A stretch of DNA of 26,263 bases from Granulicella sp. (GTDB lineage: Bacteria > Acidobacteriota > Terriglobia > Terriglobales > Acidobacteriaceae), in NCBI GenBank assembly GCA_003133205.1, contig PKWK01000294.1, forward strand, positions 4,546 through 30,808, read 5' to 3'. A program made the position numbers and the translations under genes. Numbering within the stretch: the first letter of the stretch is position 1; each line of letters opens with the position of its first letter. Below, one piece after another: positions 1 to 8,781 of the stretch. The notes under the pieces are model-generated. The model was not told the origin of the DNA. It saw only the letters and a program-made list of their open reading frames with translations, and did no database searches.

Positions 1-27
1 ACCACTTACCACTAACCACTTACCACT
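1..27. repeat. 14-bp tandem repeat, two copies
   Basis: The unit ACCACTTACCACTA occurs at 1-14 and again at 15-27, where the last base is missing. The core CTTACCACT recurs at 3645-3653 and 3656-3664, on the far side of the VWA/DUF4159 pair. The left end is cut by the window edge, so the true copy number is unknown. Confidence 0.7.
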
Positions 28-35
28 CGCGCCCC

Positions 36-2387
36 TCATACCACACCCCACTTCCGCCGCAGCAGCCAGTCCGCCGACATCAATCCCAGCAGCACCAGAA
101 ACACGATTGGCATATCCCACAACTCCTTCGTGTCCCTTACCGAGATCCCCGCCTCCGAATAGGAAATCTCCTTCGGCAGCCTCTCCAACTCACTCTGCTC
201 CCAGTACCGCCCACCCGTCTCGTCCGAAAGCTTCTGCAGTAACTCACGATTCTGCTGCGTATGAAAGTTCTCCGCAACTCCATCTTCCCGCCGGAACGAA
301 ATCACATCCTTCCCCAACTCCTGTCCGCTCTTGCCTGTCCGATCCGCCGTCACCTCCGCCAAATAGCTCCCCGGCTTCTCCGCCGTCCAATCCATCGCAA
401 AGGTCCCCGGAGTATTCGACACCGGAGTCAAGTCCACCATCGCCGACAATCCGTCCGGCCCAATCACATGCGCGGTAACATGCGCGTCCGCCGCCGGCGT
501 GAACTCCTTGTCCCGCACCACCGCCGTCAACTTCACGTGCCCCTCGTCCATCAGCGTCTGCTGCGGCATCGTCGCCACCACCTGCCCCGGCGAATCCGCC
601 GCCAGCCAGCGCAGCAACTGCTGCCAGAACAGGTCGTGCGACGGATCGTCCAGCGCCGAACTCATCTGCCAACGCCATGTCCCCGAAGTCGCCAGCACCG
701 CCGTCCGCCCGTGCCCGTAGCTCTGCGTCACCAGCAGCGGCATGGTCCGTCCCGCCGTCATCTGCGCCAGCACCGTCGCACCCGGCTTCGGCGCACCCGG
801 GTCCTGATAGTCATTCAGATACGGCAGCTTTCTCCAACGATCCACATTCGCAGCGCGATCGTCCAGCAGCCGAGTAATCGGACTCTCCGCACCCGCCGCC
901 GTCAACTGCACCGTCGCATTCTCCCGCCGAAAAGTCTCCTTCTCGTTCGACACAAACGTCGGAAGCAAATCCGCCACGCTCGACGAGCCCCACCCGCCAT
1001 CGCTCAGCGAAAACCGCCCGCCCAGAAACAGCAGCCCTCCTCCGCGCTTGTCCACAAACTCCCGCAACAACTCCCGCTGCACCGGCGTAAAGTAGTCCGC
1101 CTCCACGCTCCCGATGATGATCGCCTGGTACTTGAACAGGTCTTCCGCCTTCGTTGGAAACCCATCCGCCAGCTCGCTCGGATCCACGATCCCCTGCCGG
1201 TAAATCTTGTTCTCCGTCGTCCGCAGCATCGAGACGATCTGCACCCCTTTGTCCTCCGCCTCAGCCCTCCGGATGAATTTGAACTCCCACCGCGGCTCGC
1301 CCTCCACATACAGAATCCGCCGCGGCTCCGGACTCACATCCACCAACCGCGTCACCGCATTGTTCGCGGTGTTTTCTTCTCCCGCCAGCGGTTCCAGCGC
1401 AAACCCAATGCTCTTCACGCCCGCATCGCCCGCATTGAAGAACATCGTCTCGCTCGATCCCACCCCATCCGGCGCCAGTGTCACCACTTTGGATGCCAGC
1501 AGTTTGTCTCCATCCTTCACATCCAGTGTTGCCTTCTGCCCCGCATACCCACGCTGGCGGAAGCTCACCGTCGCCGTCATCCGAGAATCGGCCATCGCCT
1601 TCGCCGCGACCACCGCATCGTCCATCTCCACATCGTGCGCGGCCTTCTCCTTGCCAAACCCGATCGTGTGCACCGGCAGCCTGCGATTGTGCAGCGCGTT
1701 GATCGTCTCCAGATCGATCCCGCCCGAATCTCCCGCACCGCCGCCGGCGTTCTCCGCCCCGTCGCTCAGCAGCACCACCGCGCCCACCGGCAATTCGCTC
1801 GTCTCCGCCGTCAACTGCCGCAGCCCCGCATTGATGTGGGTCGCACCCACGTCCGGTCCCACACCCTTCAGCGGAATCCGTGGAAACCCATCCAGCGCGC
1901 CACTCTTGGCGGAATTCCCATCCGGCTGTTGCACCCAGGTCAGTCCCGCATCCAACCGGTATACCCGCGTCTGGAACTTCTTCTGCAACCCCACCAGCAC
2001 GCCATCCTCCAGCGTCTTCACCGCTGCGGTCTCGCGCGCCGTCGTCCCATCCGCACCCGCATCCGCGTTCGCCATGCTGAGCGAATCGTCCACCAGCACC
2101 GCGATAATGTTCTGCTGCGACTTCAACTCCGCCACCGTAATCGCCGGCTCCCACAACAGCAGCAGCAGCAACGCCACCAGCGCCGACTCCAGCCCCCACA
2201 CCAGCCACGCCCGCCAGTTCCGCACCCGCGGCGCAGCCTCCGGAAGCTGCCGCCAGGTCAGCCACGCCAACCCGCCCACCGAGACCGCAACCAGCAGAAC
2301 AAGCAACCAGCCCGGCCACGCGCCAAGCAGGATGAACTTGCCCTTGGTAAACACCGGAATCGGATACTTAAAGAAGAATTCGAACAT
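36..2387 (-). CDS. VWA domain membrane protein (BatA-like, with GATase-like segment)
   Basis: A 783-aa predicted membrane protein. Two hydrophobic segments lie near the N-terminus (about residues 18-45 and 60-80) and one at the C-terminus (about 755-773), just before the terminal RRKWGVV. A von Willebrand factor A-like domain follows the second segment, with the metal-site motif DxSxS at D100-S104 and a later LLSDGAEN block. A middle segment with ILYVEGEPRWEFKF resembles the class I glutamine-amidotransferase-like fold seen in these long VWA proteins. The family is usually found near MoxR ATPase, DUF58 and DUF4159 genes; here only the DUF4159 gene, 172 bp upstream on the same strand, is visible. 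A role in an envelope-associated MoxR/VWA system is inferred from this association; the substrate is unknown. The start at 2387 lacks a strong ribosome binding site but gives the expected N-terminal membrane topology. Confidence 0.85.
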   Translation of the reverse strand: MFEFFFKYPIPVFTKGKFILLGAWPGWLLVLLVAVSVGGLAWLTWRQLPEAAPRVRNWRAWLVWGLESALVALLLLLLWEPAITVAELKSQQNIIAVLVDDSLSMANADAGADGTTARETAAVKTLEDGVLVGLQKKFQTRVYRLDAGLTWVQQPDGNSAKSGALDGFPRIPLKGVGPDVGATHINAGLRQLTAETSELPVGAVVLLSDGAENAGGGAGDSGGIDLETINALHNRRLPVHTIGFGKEKAAHDVEMDDAVVAAKAMADSRMTATVSFRQRGYAGQKATLDVKDGDKLLASKVVTLAPDGVGSSETMFFNAGDAGVKSIGFALEPLAGEENTANNAVTRLVDVSPEPRRILYVEGEPRWEFKFIRRAEAEDKGVQIVSMLRTTENKIYRQGIVDPSELADGFPTKAEDLFKYQAIIIGSVEADYFTPVQRELLREFVDKRGGGLLFLGGRFSLSDGGWGSSSVADLLPTFVSNEKETFRRENATVQLTAAGAESPITRLLDDRAANVDRWRKLPYLNDYQDPGAPKPGATVLAQMTAGRTMPLLVTQSYGHGRTAVLATSGTWRWQMSSALDDPSHDLFWQQLLRWLAADSPGQVVATMPQQTLMDEGHVKLTAVVRDKEFTPAADAHVTAHVIGPDGLSAMVDLTPVSNTPGTFAMDWTAEKPGSYLAEVTADRTGKSGQELGKDVISFRREDGVAENFHTQQNRELLQKLSDETGGRYWEQSELERLPKEISYSEAGISVRDTKELWDMPIVFLVLLGLMSADWLLRRKWGVV

Positions 2388-2409
2388 GCCTGGGAGGTTC
2401 GAGATACTA

Positions 2410-2556
2410 GGTTCAAGGTTCGAGATTGGAGATCGGATTCAGAGTTCTGTCATTCTGAGCGGAGCGAAGAATCCCCGCATTTCGCCCTCCGCGCTCAATC
2501 GGCTCTATCGGTGTTCATCGGTGTTAGGCCGTTGCTGTTCCCTCGAACCTCGAACC
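2410..2556. repeat. 147-bp inverted-repeat-bounded element
   Basis: The left arm GGTTCAAGGTTCGAG (2410-2424) and the right arm CTCGAACCTCGAACC (2542-2556) are inverted repeats with 14 of 15 positions matching. Inside, 2447-2475 carries the motif CTGTCATTCTGAGCG followed by GAGCGAAGAATCC. I recognise that motif as a very common dispersed intergenic repeat of Acidobacteriota. A short direct repeat (CGGTGTT) lies at about 2511-2525. The element fills nearly all of the gap between the DUF4159 and VWA genes and has no coding capacity of its own. Confidence 0.55.
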
Positions 2557-2559
2557 TGC

Positions 2560-3387
2560 TCAATGCGTCATGCTGTACATCACATAATTCAATCCCACCC
2601 GAAAAGCCATCGACGCAAACTGTTCCGGATACTCCGGGTCATCCGCCCACTCCCACGCATCCCCCAGGTGCATGTTGTGGCAGATCGCTATCACCAGCCG
2701 CCCATGCTCGTCCCGAATCCCGCGCCACTTCGCCACGTACCCATCCTTCTCGTACGTCCTGCCCGAGCGGATGTACTGCTCCCCCGGCACCTGGAACCGG
2801 TCGTCCATGTCGTACAGCACGTGGAAGATCTCGTCCTTGTCGTTCAGGTCCTCCACCGGATACTTGTTCGCGTCCGGGAAGATCTGCCGCATCCCGCGCA
2901 TGAAGTCCTCCCAGTCCTGAGTCCCGTGGAAGTCGTCCACCATCAGGAATCCGCCCTTCAGCAGATACTCCCGCATCCGCTTCGCCTCGTCATCGGAAAA
3001 AGTCCACGTATGCACCATCACCGCATACACAAACGGATAGTTATAGATGTCATCGTTATCCAGGCCCACCACCTGCTCAGTCGATCGCCCCTGGATCCGC
3101 GTCAGCCTATTCAGCGCGATCAAAAACTGCCGGTCCGCCTTCGGATAGTCCCGCGACCATGTCGCCCCCCAGCCGCCGCGCCTATACCCGCCGCCCCCGC
3201 CGAATCCGCCATACCCGCCGCCACCCATCGCCGTCGTATAGCTCAGCCGCGACCACGAAAACTCCGCCTTCTGATTCCCCTGCCCACCCTGCTCGCCCCA
3301 GTTCGCCACCCGCTGGAACCCGAAGGCGCCAAGCGCCAGCCCCAGCACCACCACCGTGACCATCGCGGACTGAATCAGGAGCTTCAT
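2560..3387 (-). CDS. DUF4159 domain-containing exported protein
   Basis: A 275-aa protein from the ATG at 3387. This start is preferred over upstream in-frame ATG codons (such as 3516) because it has a GGGGAGGG ribosome binding site about 8 bases upstream and begins directly with a signal-peptide-like segment (MKLLIQSAMVTVVVLGLALG). A glycine-rich stretch at about residues 55-73 separates the signal from the DUF4159 domain, which shows the family's YPFVYAVMVHTWTFSDDE and YLLKGGFLMVDDFHG blocks. The biochemical function of DUF4159 is unknown; the fold is thought to resemble glutamine-amidotransferase-like domains. It precedes the VWA membrane protein on the same strand, a common pairing, so the two probably act together at the cell envelope (inference). 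Confidence 0.85.
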   Translation of the reverse strand: MKLLIQSAMVTVVVLGLALGAFGFQRVANWGEQGGQGNQKAEFSWSRLSYTTAMGGGGYGGFGGGGGYRRGGWGATWSRDYPKADRQFLIALNRLTRIQGRSTEQVVGLDNDDIYNYPFVYAVMVHTWTFSDDEAKRMREYLLKGGFLMVDDFHGTQDWEDFMRGMRQIFPDANKYPVEDLNDKDEIFHVLYDMDDRFQVPGEQYIRSGRTYEKDGYVAKWRGIRDEHGRLVIAICHNMHLGDAWEWADDPEYPEQFASMAFRVGLNYVMYSMTH

Positions 3388-3557
3388 CGCGTGAACCCTC
3401 CCCGTGCCGGAGCCTGGAACCCGAAATCTCTTCCACCCGCCAACTCTGCCTGTGTTCTCGTACCTTATCAGGTTTCGCTTGTCCCTATAGACGAACCCCA
3501 CGCCCCGTAGTTGCACCGGTCGCCATCAACCCAAAGCCGAAAGCTCATCGCCGACCG

Positions 3558-3664
3558 CTCATACCTCACACCTCATACCTCACTGCTCGACAGCAAAACG
3601 CCCTGCCGGATTCGCTGCGCCACCCTTTTCAGGCTGCGCCTTCGCTTACCACTCGCTTACCACT
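3558..3664. repeat. Short tandem repeats upstream of the DUF4159 gene
   Basis: CTCATACCTCAC occurs at 3558-3569 and 3572-3583 (period 14). CGCTTACCACT occurs as a perfect tandem pair at 3643-3653 and 3654-3664. The CTTACCACT core is shared with the repeat at the left window edge, so the VWA/DUF4159 pair is bracketed by related simple repeats. Confidence 0.6.
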
Positions 3665-3770
3665 GATCACTTTTCCCTTGTCAAGCCCCCGCGCTCACAC
3701 CAATATTTATTTTCTCCCCGCAACCAACGCCGCACCAAACACTTACGCACACACCGCCTCGCAAAAATAG

Positions 3771-3808
3771 TTGGCATGTTAGTTATGCCCAATCAGCTAC
3801 CATATAAA
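3771..3808 (+). promoter_or_regulatory. Possible promoter with TTGG/CCAA dyad
   Basis: An imperfect dyad TTGGCAT-N7-ATGCCCAA spans 3771-3792 (one arm has an extra C). It is followed 10 bases later by a TATAAA box at 3803-3808, which could be a -10 element for transcription towards the multicopper oxidase. The best -35 candidate (TTAGTT at 3779-3784) lies inside the dyad and is a weak match. If real, the 5' leader would be about 340 bases long and contain the motif array at 3886-4046. Confidence 0.3.
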
Positions 3809-3885
3809 TAGGGGTTTTCTCACAAACTAATCTGGAACGCCTGGGGCTAAGGCTTTCGACTCACTCAGCACAACTCCAAAAGAAT

Positions 3886-4046
3886 GAGGATTTTACGAAT
3901 TACACATTTGAAATGAATATTTTAGCGATCAAACTGCACATTTTGACCCATAACCCATGTCGATTGAGTATTTTAGGAGTAACATCTCTCGAATCAGTAT
4001 TTTACAAGAAACACGTCGGCGTAACTCTATTGTTTTGAGTATTTTG
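3886..4046 (+). promoter_or_regulatory. Array of six GAGTATTTTA-like motifs at near-helical spacing
   Basis: Six copies of a motif close to GAGTATTTTA start at 3886, 3915, 3936, 3966, 3995 and 4037. All contain the invariant core ATTTT followed by a purine, and most have a weaker AA/AC-rich block about 7 bases further on. The start-to-start distances are 29, 21, 30, 29 and 42, close to 3, 2, 3, 3 and 4 turns of B-DNA. The surrounding sequence is markedly AT-richer than the flanking genes. The pattern fits an array of binding sites on one DNA face for a regulator of the downstream multicopper oxidase. The protein is unknown. Confidence 0.5.
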
Positions 4047-4148
4047 CACCATAAGATCTAAAGAGAAAAAATCGCGCGGCCCAGGCCTGTTCCCACCTCA
4101 AGCCTCACCTGCCGCCCGCAATCCGTCCAACGCACCAGGAGCCGCTCC

Positions 4149-5616
4149 ATGAACCGCCGCAACCTTCTCAAACTCGGACCCATCGCCCTCGCCGCCGCGG
4201 CCACCCGCAACTCCGCCGCCCAGATGGTCATGCTCCCCGGCCCCACGGCCAACCCTCCCGCAGACCAGCCCGCCGCCTCCTCCGACATCACCCTCCGCAT
4301 CGCCCCCGTCACCGTCGAACTCGCCCCCGACCGCATCCTCTCCACCATCGGCTACAACGGCGCCGCGCCCGGCCCAGTCCTCCGCATGAAGGAAGGCAAG
4401 CCCGTCACCGTCAACGTCATCAACGAAACCGACACCGCCGAGACGGTCCACTGGCACGGCTTCCTCATTCCCTCCGACGTCGACGGCGCCGAGGAAGAGG
4501 GCACGCCCGTCGTCCCCCCGCACGGCTCCCGCCGCTACCAGTTCACGCCCACGCCCTCCGGTTCGCGCTGGTACCACTCCCACGCCATGGCCATGTCCGA
4601 TCTCCGCAAGGGCACCTACACCGGCCAGTTCGGCTTCGTCTACGTCGAGCCCGCATCAAACCCCGGTGCCTACGATCAGGAACTCTTCCTCGCCCTCCGC
4701 GACTGGGAGCCATTCTTCACCACGCAGATGGTCGACATGGACGAGAACGACGACCCCAACGCCCCGCAGCCCGAGAAGCCCGCCGTCCTCAACACCGCGC
4801 CCAACGGCCTCGAAGTTACCTCCACCACGTACTCCATCAACGACAAATCGCTCGGCGCCGGCGAACCCATCCGCGTCTCGCAGGGCCAGCGCGTCCTCTT
4901 CCACTTCCTCAACGCCAGCGCGATTGAGAACCGCCTCATCTCCCTCGGCGGCCATAAGTTCCAGGTCATCGCACTCGACGGCAACCCAGTCCCCACGCCC
5001 GCCCTCGTCGAAACCCTCTTCCTCGGTGCCGGCGAGCGCATCTGCGCCATCGTCGAGATGAACAATCCCGGCAACTGGATCCTCGGCGAGCCAACCGACC
5101 TCATCCGCAACGCTGGCCTCGGCATCCTCGTCGAATACGCCAACCAGCACAAGCAGCCGCAGTGGATCAAGCCCGCCTCGCTCCTCTGGGACTACACCCT
5201 CTTCGCCAACAAGCCCGGTGCGTCCCCCACACCCAACCAGCCTCCCGCGCAGAACATCGACATGGTTTTCGAGAAGGTGCCCCGCGGCGCAGGCAAGTTC
5301 AACACCTTCACCGTCAACGGCAAGCCCTCTCCGCACGACAACGAATTCGTCCTCCACGAAAGCCAGCGCTACCGCCTCACCTTCCACAACCGCACCGACG
5401 ACGGACACCCGCTGCACATGCATCGCCACCAATGGGAACTCGTCGACTTCAACGGCAAGCCCACCAGCGGCCTCATCAAGGACACCGTCGTCGTGCCCGT
5501 TCTACGGCCGCGCCGCCGTCGAGTTCACCGCCAACCAGCCCGGCCTCACCCTCTTCCACTGCCACATCCAGGCCCACATGGACTACGGCTTCAAGGCCCT
5601 CTTCCGCTATGGTTAG
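4149..5616 (+). CDS. Multicopper oxidase, Tat-exported, with a 1-base frameshift near the 3' end
   Basis: A laccase-type multicopper oxidase that would oxidise a phenolic or metal substrate with O2 outside the cytoplasm. The N-terminus MNRRNLLKLG followed by an Ala-rich segment is a twin-arginine signal. Copper motifs are HWHG (residues 101-104), WYHSH (141-145), HPLHMHRH (near codon 420) and HCHIQAHMD at the C-terminus. The last motif is in a different frame. At 5496-5502 the bases CCCGTTC must lose one base (G5499 or near) to read on as PFYGRAAVEF and reach the TAG at 5614-5616, giving 488 aa. Uncorrected, the frame runs to 5699 as a 516-aa protein with an unrelated tail that lacks the final copper ligands. 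The ribosome binding site CAGGAG lies 8 bases before the ATG. Since everything else is intact, a sequencing error or a very recent mutation is more likely than an old pseudogene. Confidence 0.85.
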
Positions 5617-5727
5617 CCCATCCTTCTCTGCCGCAAGGTCGCGGCGGATACGCTCATATTGTGCCGCGAAGCACATACGGCGCAATCCTCTGCCCGTAGA
5701 ATGAGGTTGTATTTCGGGACGGGATCC

Positions 5728-6624
5728 ATGGAACTGAAACAAGAGATGAAACAAAAACTCGAAGTCCTCCGCGTCACCCTCGCTTCGCTGGATTCACTGC
5801 TGGTCGCCTATTCCGGCGGCACGGATTCCGCGTTCCTGGCGTACACAGCCCACCAGGTGCTCGGCGACCGCATGCTCGCGGTCATCGCCGACTCCCCCTC
5901 CCTGCCTCGCCAAGAGCTAGCCGCAGCCCTCGCCTTCGCATCCGAGCACGGCATTCCAACCCACATCCTCCAGACGCGCGAACTGGAAGACCCAAACTAC
6001 GCCCGCAATGATCGGAACCGCTGCTTCCACTGCAAGGACGAGCTATTCACCCAGATGGAGGCGGCGCGACTCCAACTCCGCTTCGACCACATCGCCTACG
6101 GAATGAATGTCGACGACCGCGGCGATTTTCGTCCCGGCCAGAAGGCCGCCGAAGCGCACAACGCTCTCGCGCCCCTGGTCGTGGCGAATCTGAACAAGGC
6201 GGAGATCCGCATGTTGGCCCGCGACGCCGGCCTAACCCTGGCCGACAAACCCGCCAGCGCATGCCTCTCCTCGCGTATCGAATACGGCCGGCCCGTCACC
6301 GCCGAGAACCTCAGCCAGGTTGAGCGCGCCGAAGAAGCCCTGCACGCCCTCGGCTTCCTCCACGTTCGCGTTCGCCACCACGGCGAGTTGGCCCGGATCG
6401 AGATCGCGCGGCACGACCTTCCCCGCGCGCTGACCCTCGCCATGCTCGATCGCATCACCGAGGCGCTGCAGCCTCTCGGCTTTGTCTTCATAACGATCGA
6501 CACTCAGGGCTATCGTTCCGGCTCAATGAACGACGTGCTCCCAGTGTCCGCCATCGCCTCTACTCATGACCGACCCACCATCGGGTCGACCAAACAGCCT
6601 GGGCTAGCCAGAGAGACCTCCTGA
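5728..6624 (+). CDS. larE: LarE, ATP-dependent sacrificial sulfur transferase
   Basis: A 298-aa enzyme of nickel-pincer nucleotide (NPN) cofactor synthesis. LarE adenylates the carboxylates of pyridinium-3,5-biscarboxylic acid mononucleotide and converts them to thiocarboxylates. The PP-loop SGGTDS is at residues 29-34, the RCFHCKDELF block (C99, C102) is typical of the family, and ACLSSRIEYG holds C179, matching the position of the sacrificial cysteine of Lactiplantibacillus LarE. I see no extra cysteine beside C179 that would suggest the FeS-cluster LarE variant. The ATG at 5728 (GGGACGGGA just upstream) is chosen over in-frame ATGs at 5659 and 5701 because it matches the usual family N-terminus. 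It is the first gene of larE-larC-larB and overlaps larC by one base (TGATG). Confidence 0.92.
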   Translation: MELKQEMKQKLEVLRVTLASLDSLLVAYSGGTDSAFLAYTAHQVLGDRMLAVIADSPSLPRQELAAALAFASEHGIPTHILQTRELEDPNYARNDRNRCFHCKDELFTQMEAARLQLRFDHIAYGMNVDDRGDFRPGQKAAEAHNALAPLVVANLNKAEIRMLARDAGLTLADKPASACLSSRIEYGRPVTAENLSQVERAEEALHALGFLHVRVRHHGELARIEIARHDLPRALTLAMLDRITEALQPLGFVFITIDTQGYRSGSMNDVLPVSAIASTHDRPTIGSTKQPGLARETS

Positions 6625-8003
6625 TGCGCATCGCTTATCTTGACTGCTTCGCCGGCATCGCAGGCGACATGTTTCTCGGAGCCCTCGTCGACGCCGGTGT
6701 TCCGTTGCAGGTGCTTCAGGAGGCAACCGCAGCGCTCAACGTCGGCGCGTCCCTGAAGATCGAGAAGGTCAACCGCAGCGGAATCTCCTGCACCAAAGTT
6801 CATGTCCTCGAAGGCGACCACCTCGCGGAACAGCCATACACGCGGCAGCCCGAGCAGCAGCACCAGCACAAGATCGGCCACGAGCAAACCCACGATCATG
6901 ATCATGAACATGCACACGCACGCACCGACGCGCACACTCACGACGACCATCCGCACTCTCACACACACGAACGCTCGCTGACCGCCATCCACACCCTGAT
7001 CCAGGCCGCGCCGCTGGCCGAACCGGTCAAGCAGACAGCCATCCGCACCTTCGAACTGCTCGGCCAATCCGAGGCCAAAATCCACAACGTCCCCATCGAC
7101 GACATCCACTTCCACGAGGTAGGCGCCGTCGACGCAATCGTGGACATCGTCGCCGCCAGCGCGGGCATTCACCACCTGCAGGTCGGTGCGTGGTACTGCT
7201 CGCCCATCAACGTCGGCGGCGGCACAGTCGTCTGCGCCCACGGAACATTCCCCGTGCCGGCGCCTGCGACCGCCGACCTGCTGCGCGGCCTGCCCACCTA
7301 TTCCGCCCACGTTCAGCAGGAACTCGTCACGCCCACAGGCGCCGCGCTCCTCCGCGCGCTCGACCCCGTCTTCGGCCCCCAACCCGCCATGCGCGTCGAT
7401 CGGATCGGCTACGGCGCAGGCACACGCAACTCAAAGGATTTCCCCAACGTGGTGCGCCTGAGCGTCGGCGAAACGTGTGACCAGGCCGCAACCACCTCCG
7501 AAAACTCCGCCGCAACCGCTGGCCAGTCTCACTCCAAAAGCTCGGAAGTCGTAACCGTGCTGGAAACCGCGCTCGACGATCTCTCGCCACAGGTTCTCGC
7601 CTATGTCGCCGAAACCGCACTCGCAAGCGGCGCGCTGGACGTCATGCTGACCCCCGTCATCATGAAGAAGGGTCGCCCCGGCACCTTGCTCACCGTCCTC
7701 TGCAATCCCTCGGACAGCCCCGCACTCGAGCGTCTCATCCTCAGCGAGACCAGCACCCTCGGCGTGCGCGTCCGGCAGGATCGCCGATCCTGCCTCGACC
7801 GCCGCTACACCACAGTCTCCACGCCGTACGGCGACATTCGCATCAAGATCGGCTCGCTCGCCGGTGAAACGCTGAACGTCGCGCCGGAGTTTGAGGACTG
7901 CCGCGCGGCCGCCGCCCAACATCACATCGCGGTCAAGCAGGTGCAACAGGCCGCCATCGCCGCATATTTCCAACTCTGCCCTCCGAGCGAATACCCCTCA
8001 TGA
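6624..8003 (+). CDS. larC: LarC, nickel-inserting cyclometallase of NPN cofactor synthesis
   Basis: A 459-aa protein that inserts Ni into the bis-thiocarboxylate pyridinium nucleotide, forming the NPN cofactor in a CTP-dependent reaction (family knowledge). The N-terminus MRIAYLDCFAGIAGDMFLGAL is diagnostic. A His-rich loop at residues 80-115 contains 14 histidines, a likely nickel store. The C-terminal half carries the LarC2-type region (ETALDDLSPQVLAYV and PVIMKKGRPGTLL). In Lactiplantibacillus plantarum larC is split and joined by programmed frameshifting; here it is one continuous frame. It is translationally coupled to larE (TGATG) and to larB (ATGA). Confidence 0.93.
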   Translation: MRIAYLDCFAGIAGDMFLGALVDAGVPLQVLQEATAALNVGASLKIEKVNRSGISCTKVHVLEGDHLAEQPYTRQPEQQHQHKIGHEQTHDHDHEHAHARTDAHTHDDHPHSHTHERSLTAIHTLIQAAPLAEPVKQTAIRTFELLGQSEAKIHNVPIDDIHFHEVGAVDAIVDIVAASAGIHHLQVGAWYCSPINVGGGTVVCAHGTFPVPAPATADLLRGLPTYSAHVQQELVTPTGAALLRALDPVFGPQPAMRVDRIGYGAGTRNSKDFPNVVRLSVGETCDQAATTSENSAATAGQSHSKSSEVVTVLETALDDLSPQVLAYVAETALASGALDVMLTPVIMKKGRPGTLLTVLCNPSDSPALERLILSETSTLGVRVRQDRRSCLDRRYTTVSTPYGDIRIKIGSLAGETLNVAPEFEDCRAAAAQHHIAVKQVQQAAIAAYFQLCPPSEYPS

Positions 8004-8776
8004 CACCGTCCGCACTTCTCCAACTCCTCGCCCAGGTCGAACGCGGCACCGTTACGCCCGAGGCCGCCGCGGAACGCCTCGCGACCCTCCCCTTCGAAGA
8101 CATCGGCCACTCCCGCGTCGACCACCACCGCAGTCTTCGCACCGGCCTCCCCGAAGTCGTCTTCGCCGCAGGCAAGACTCCCCAGCAAACGGTCGAGATA
8201 TTCTCGAGCCTCGCCTCCGACGGTGTGGATGTGCTTGCCACGCGCGCCGAACCCGCAACCGCACAGGCTGTGCTCGCCCAGCATCCAACAGCAACCTACA
8301 ACTCCGTCGCACGCACCATTGCGCTGCGACAGACTCCCGGAGCATCCGCGCCGCAAGGACACATCGCCGTCATCTGTGCGGGCACCAGCGACGTCCCCAT
8401 CGCAGAGGAGGCCGCGGTCACGGCCGAGATCTTCGGAGCCCGCGTCTCCCGCCTCTACGACGTTGGCGTCGCTGGTCTGCACCGGCTGCTTGCCGTCCAG
8501 GACGACATCAAGTCAGCCCACGCGATCATCGTCTGCGCCGGCATGGAAGGCGCGCTGCCCTCGGTCGTAGGAGGCCTGGTGTCCGTGCCGGTGATCGCCG
8601 TTCCCACATCCGTGGGCTACGGCGCTTCCTTTGCCGGAGCGACGGCTCTTCTCAGCATGCTGAACTCGTGCAGCCCCAATGTCACCGTGGTCAATATCGA
8701 TAACGGCTTCGGCGCCGCCTATACGGCCGTGCTCATCGCGCGCGCCTCGTCGCAATCCCGGCTCGGATCGGCGTAA
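8000..8776 (+). CDS. larB: LarB, pyridinium-3,5-biscarboxylic acid mononucleotide synthase
   Basis: A 258-aa protein that carboxylates and hydrolyses nicotinic acid adenine dinucleotide, the first step of NPN cofactor synthesis (family knowledge). The N-terminal part has the family block TGLPEVVFAAGKT (residues 48-60). The C-terminal part is a PurE-like (AIR carboxylase) fold with CAGTSDVPIAEEA (GTSD at 128-131) and the late CSPNVTVVNIDNGFGAAY segment. Its ATG overlaps the larC stop by four bases (ATGA). It ends only 5 bp from the end of convergent uxaB, with no obvious terminator between them. Confidence 0.93.
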   Translation: MTPSALLQLLAQVERGTVTPEAAAERLATLPFEDIGHSRVDHHRSLRTGLPEVVFAAGKTPQQTVEIFSSLASDGVDVLATRAEPATAQAVLAQHPTATYNSVARTIALRQTPGASAPQGHIAVICAGTSDVPIAEEAAVTAEIFGARVSRLYDVGVAGLHRLLAVQDDIKSAHAIIVCAGMEGALPSVVGGLVSVPVIAVPTSVGYGASFAGATALLSMLNSCSPNVTVVNIDNGFGAAYTAVLIARASSQSRLGSA

Positions 8777-8781
8777 TTGGG

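Noticed and set aside
261..2903. Long open frame on the plus strand (880 codons)
   Set aside because: It is antisense to the VWA gene, Arg/His/Pro-rich with no family match, and is the expected mirror of GC-rich coding DNA.
6885..6990. CAC/CAT-rich stretch as a tandem repeat
   Set aside because: It is the coding sequence of the His-rich loop of LarC and is explained by protein function.
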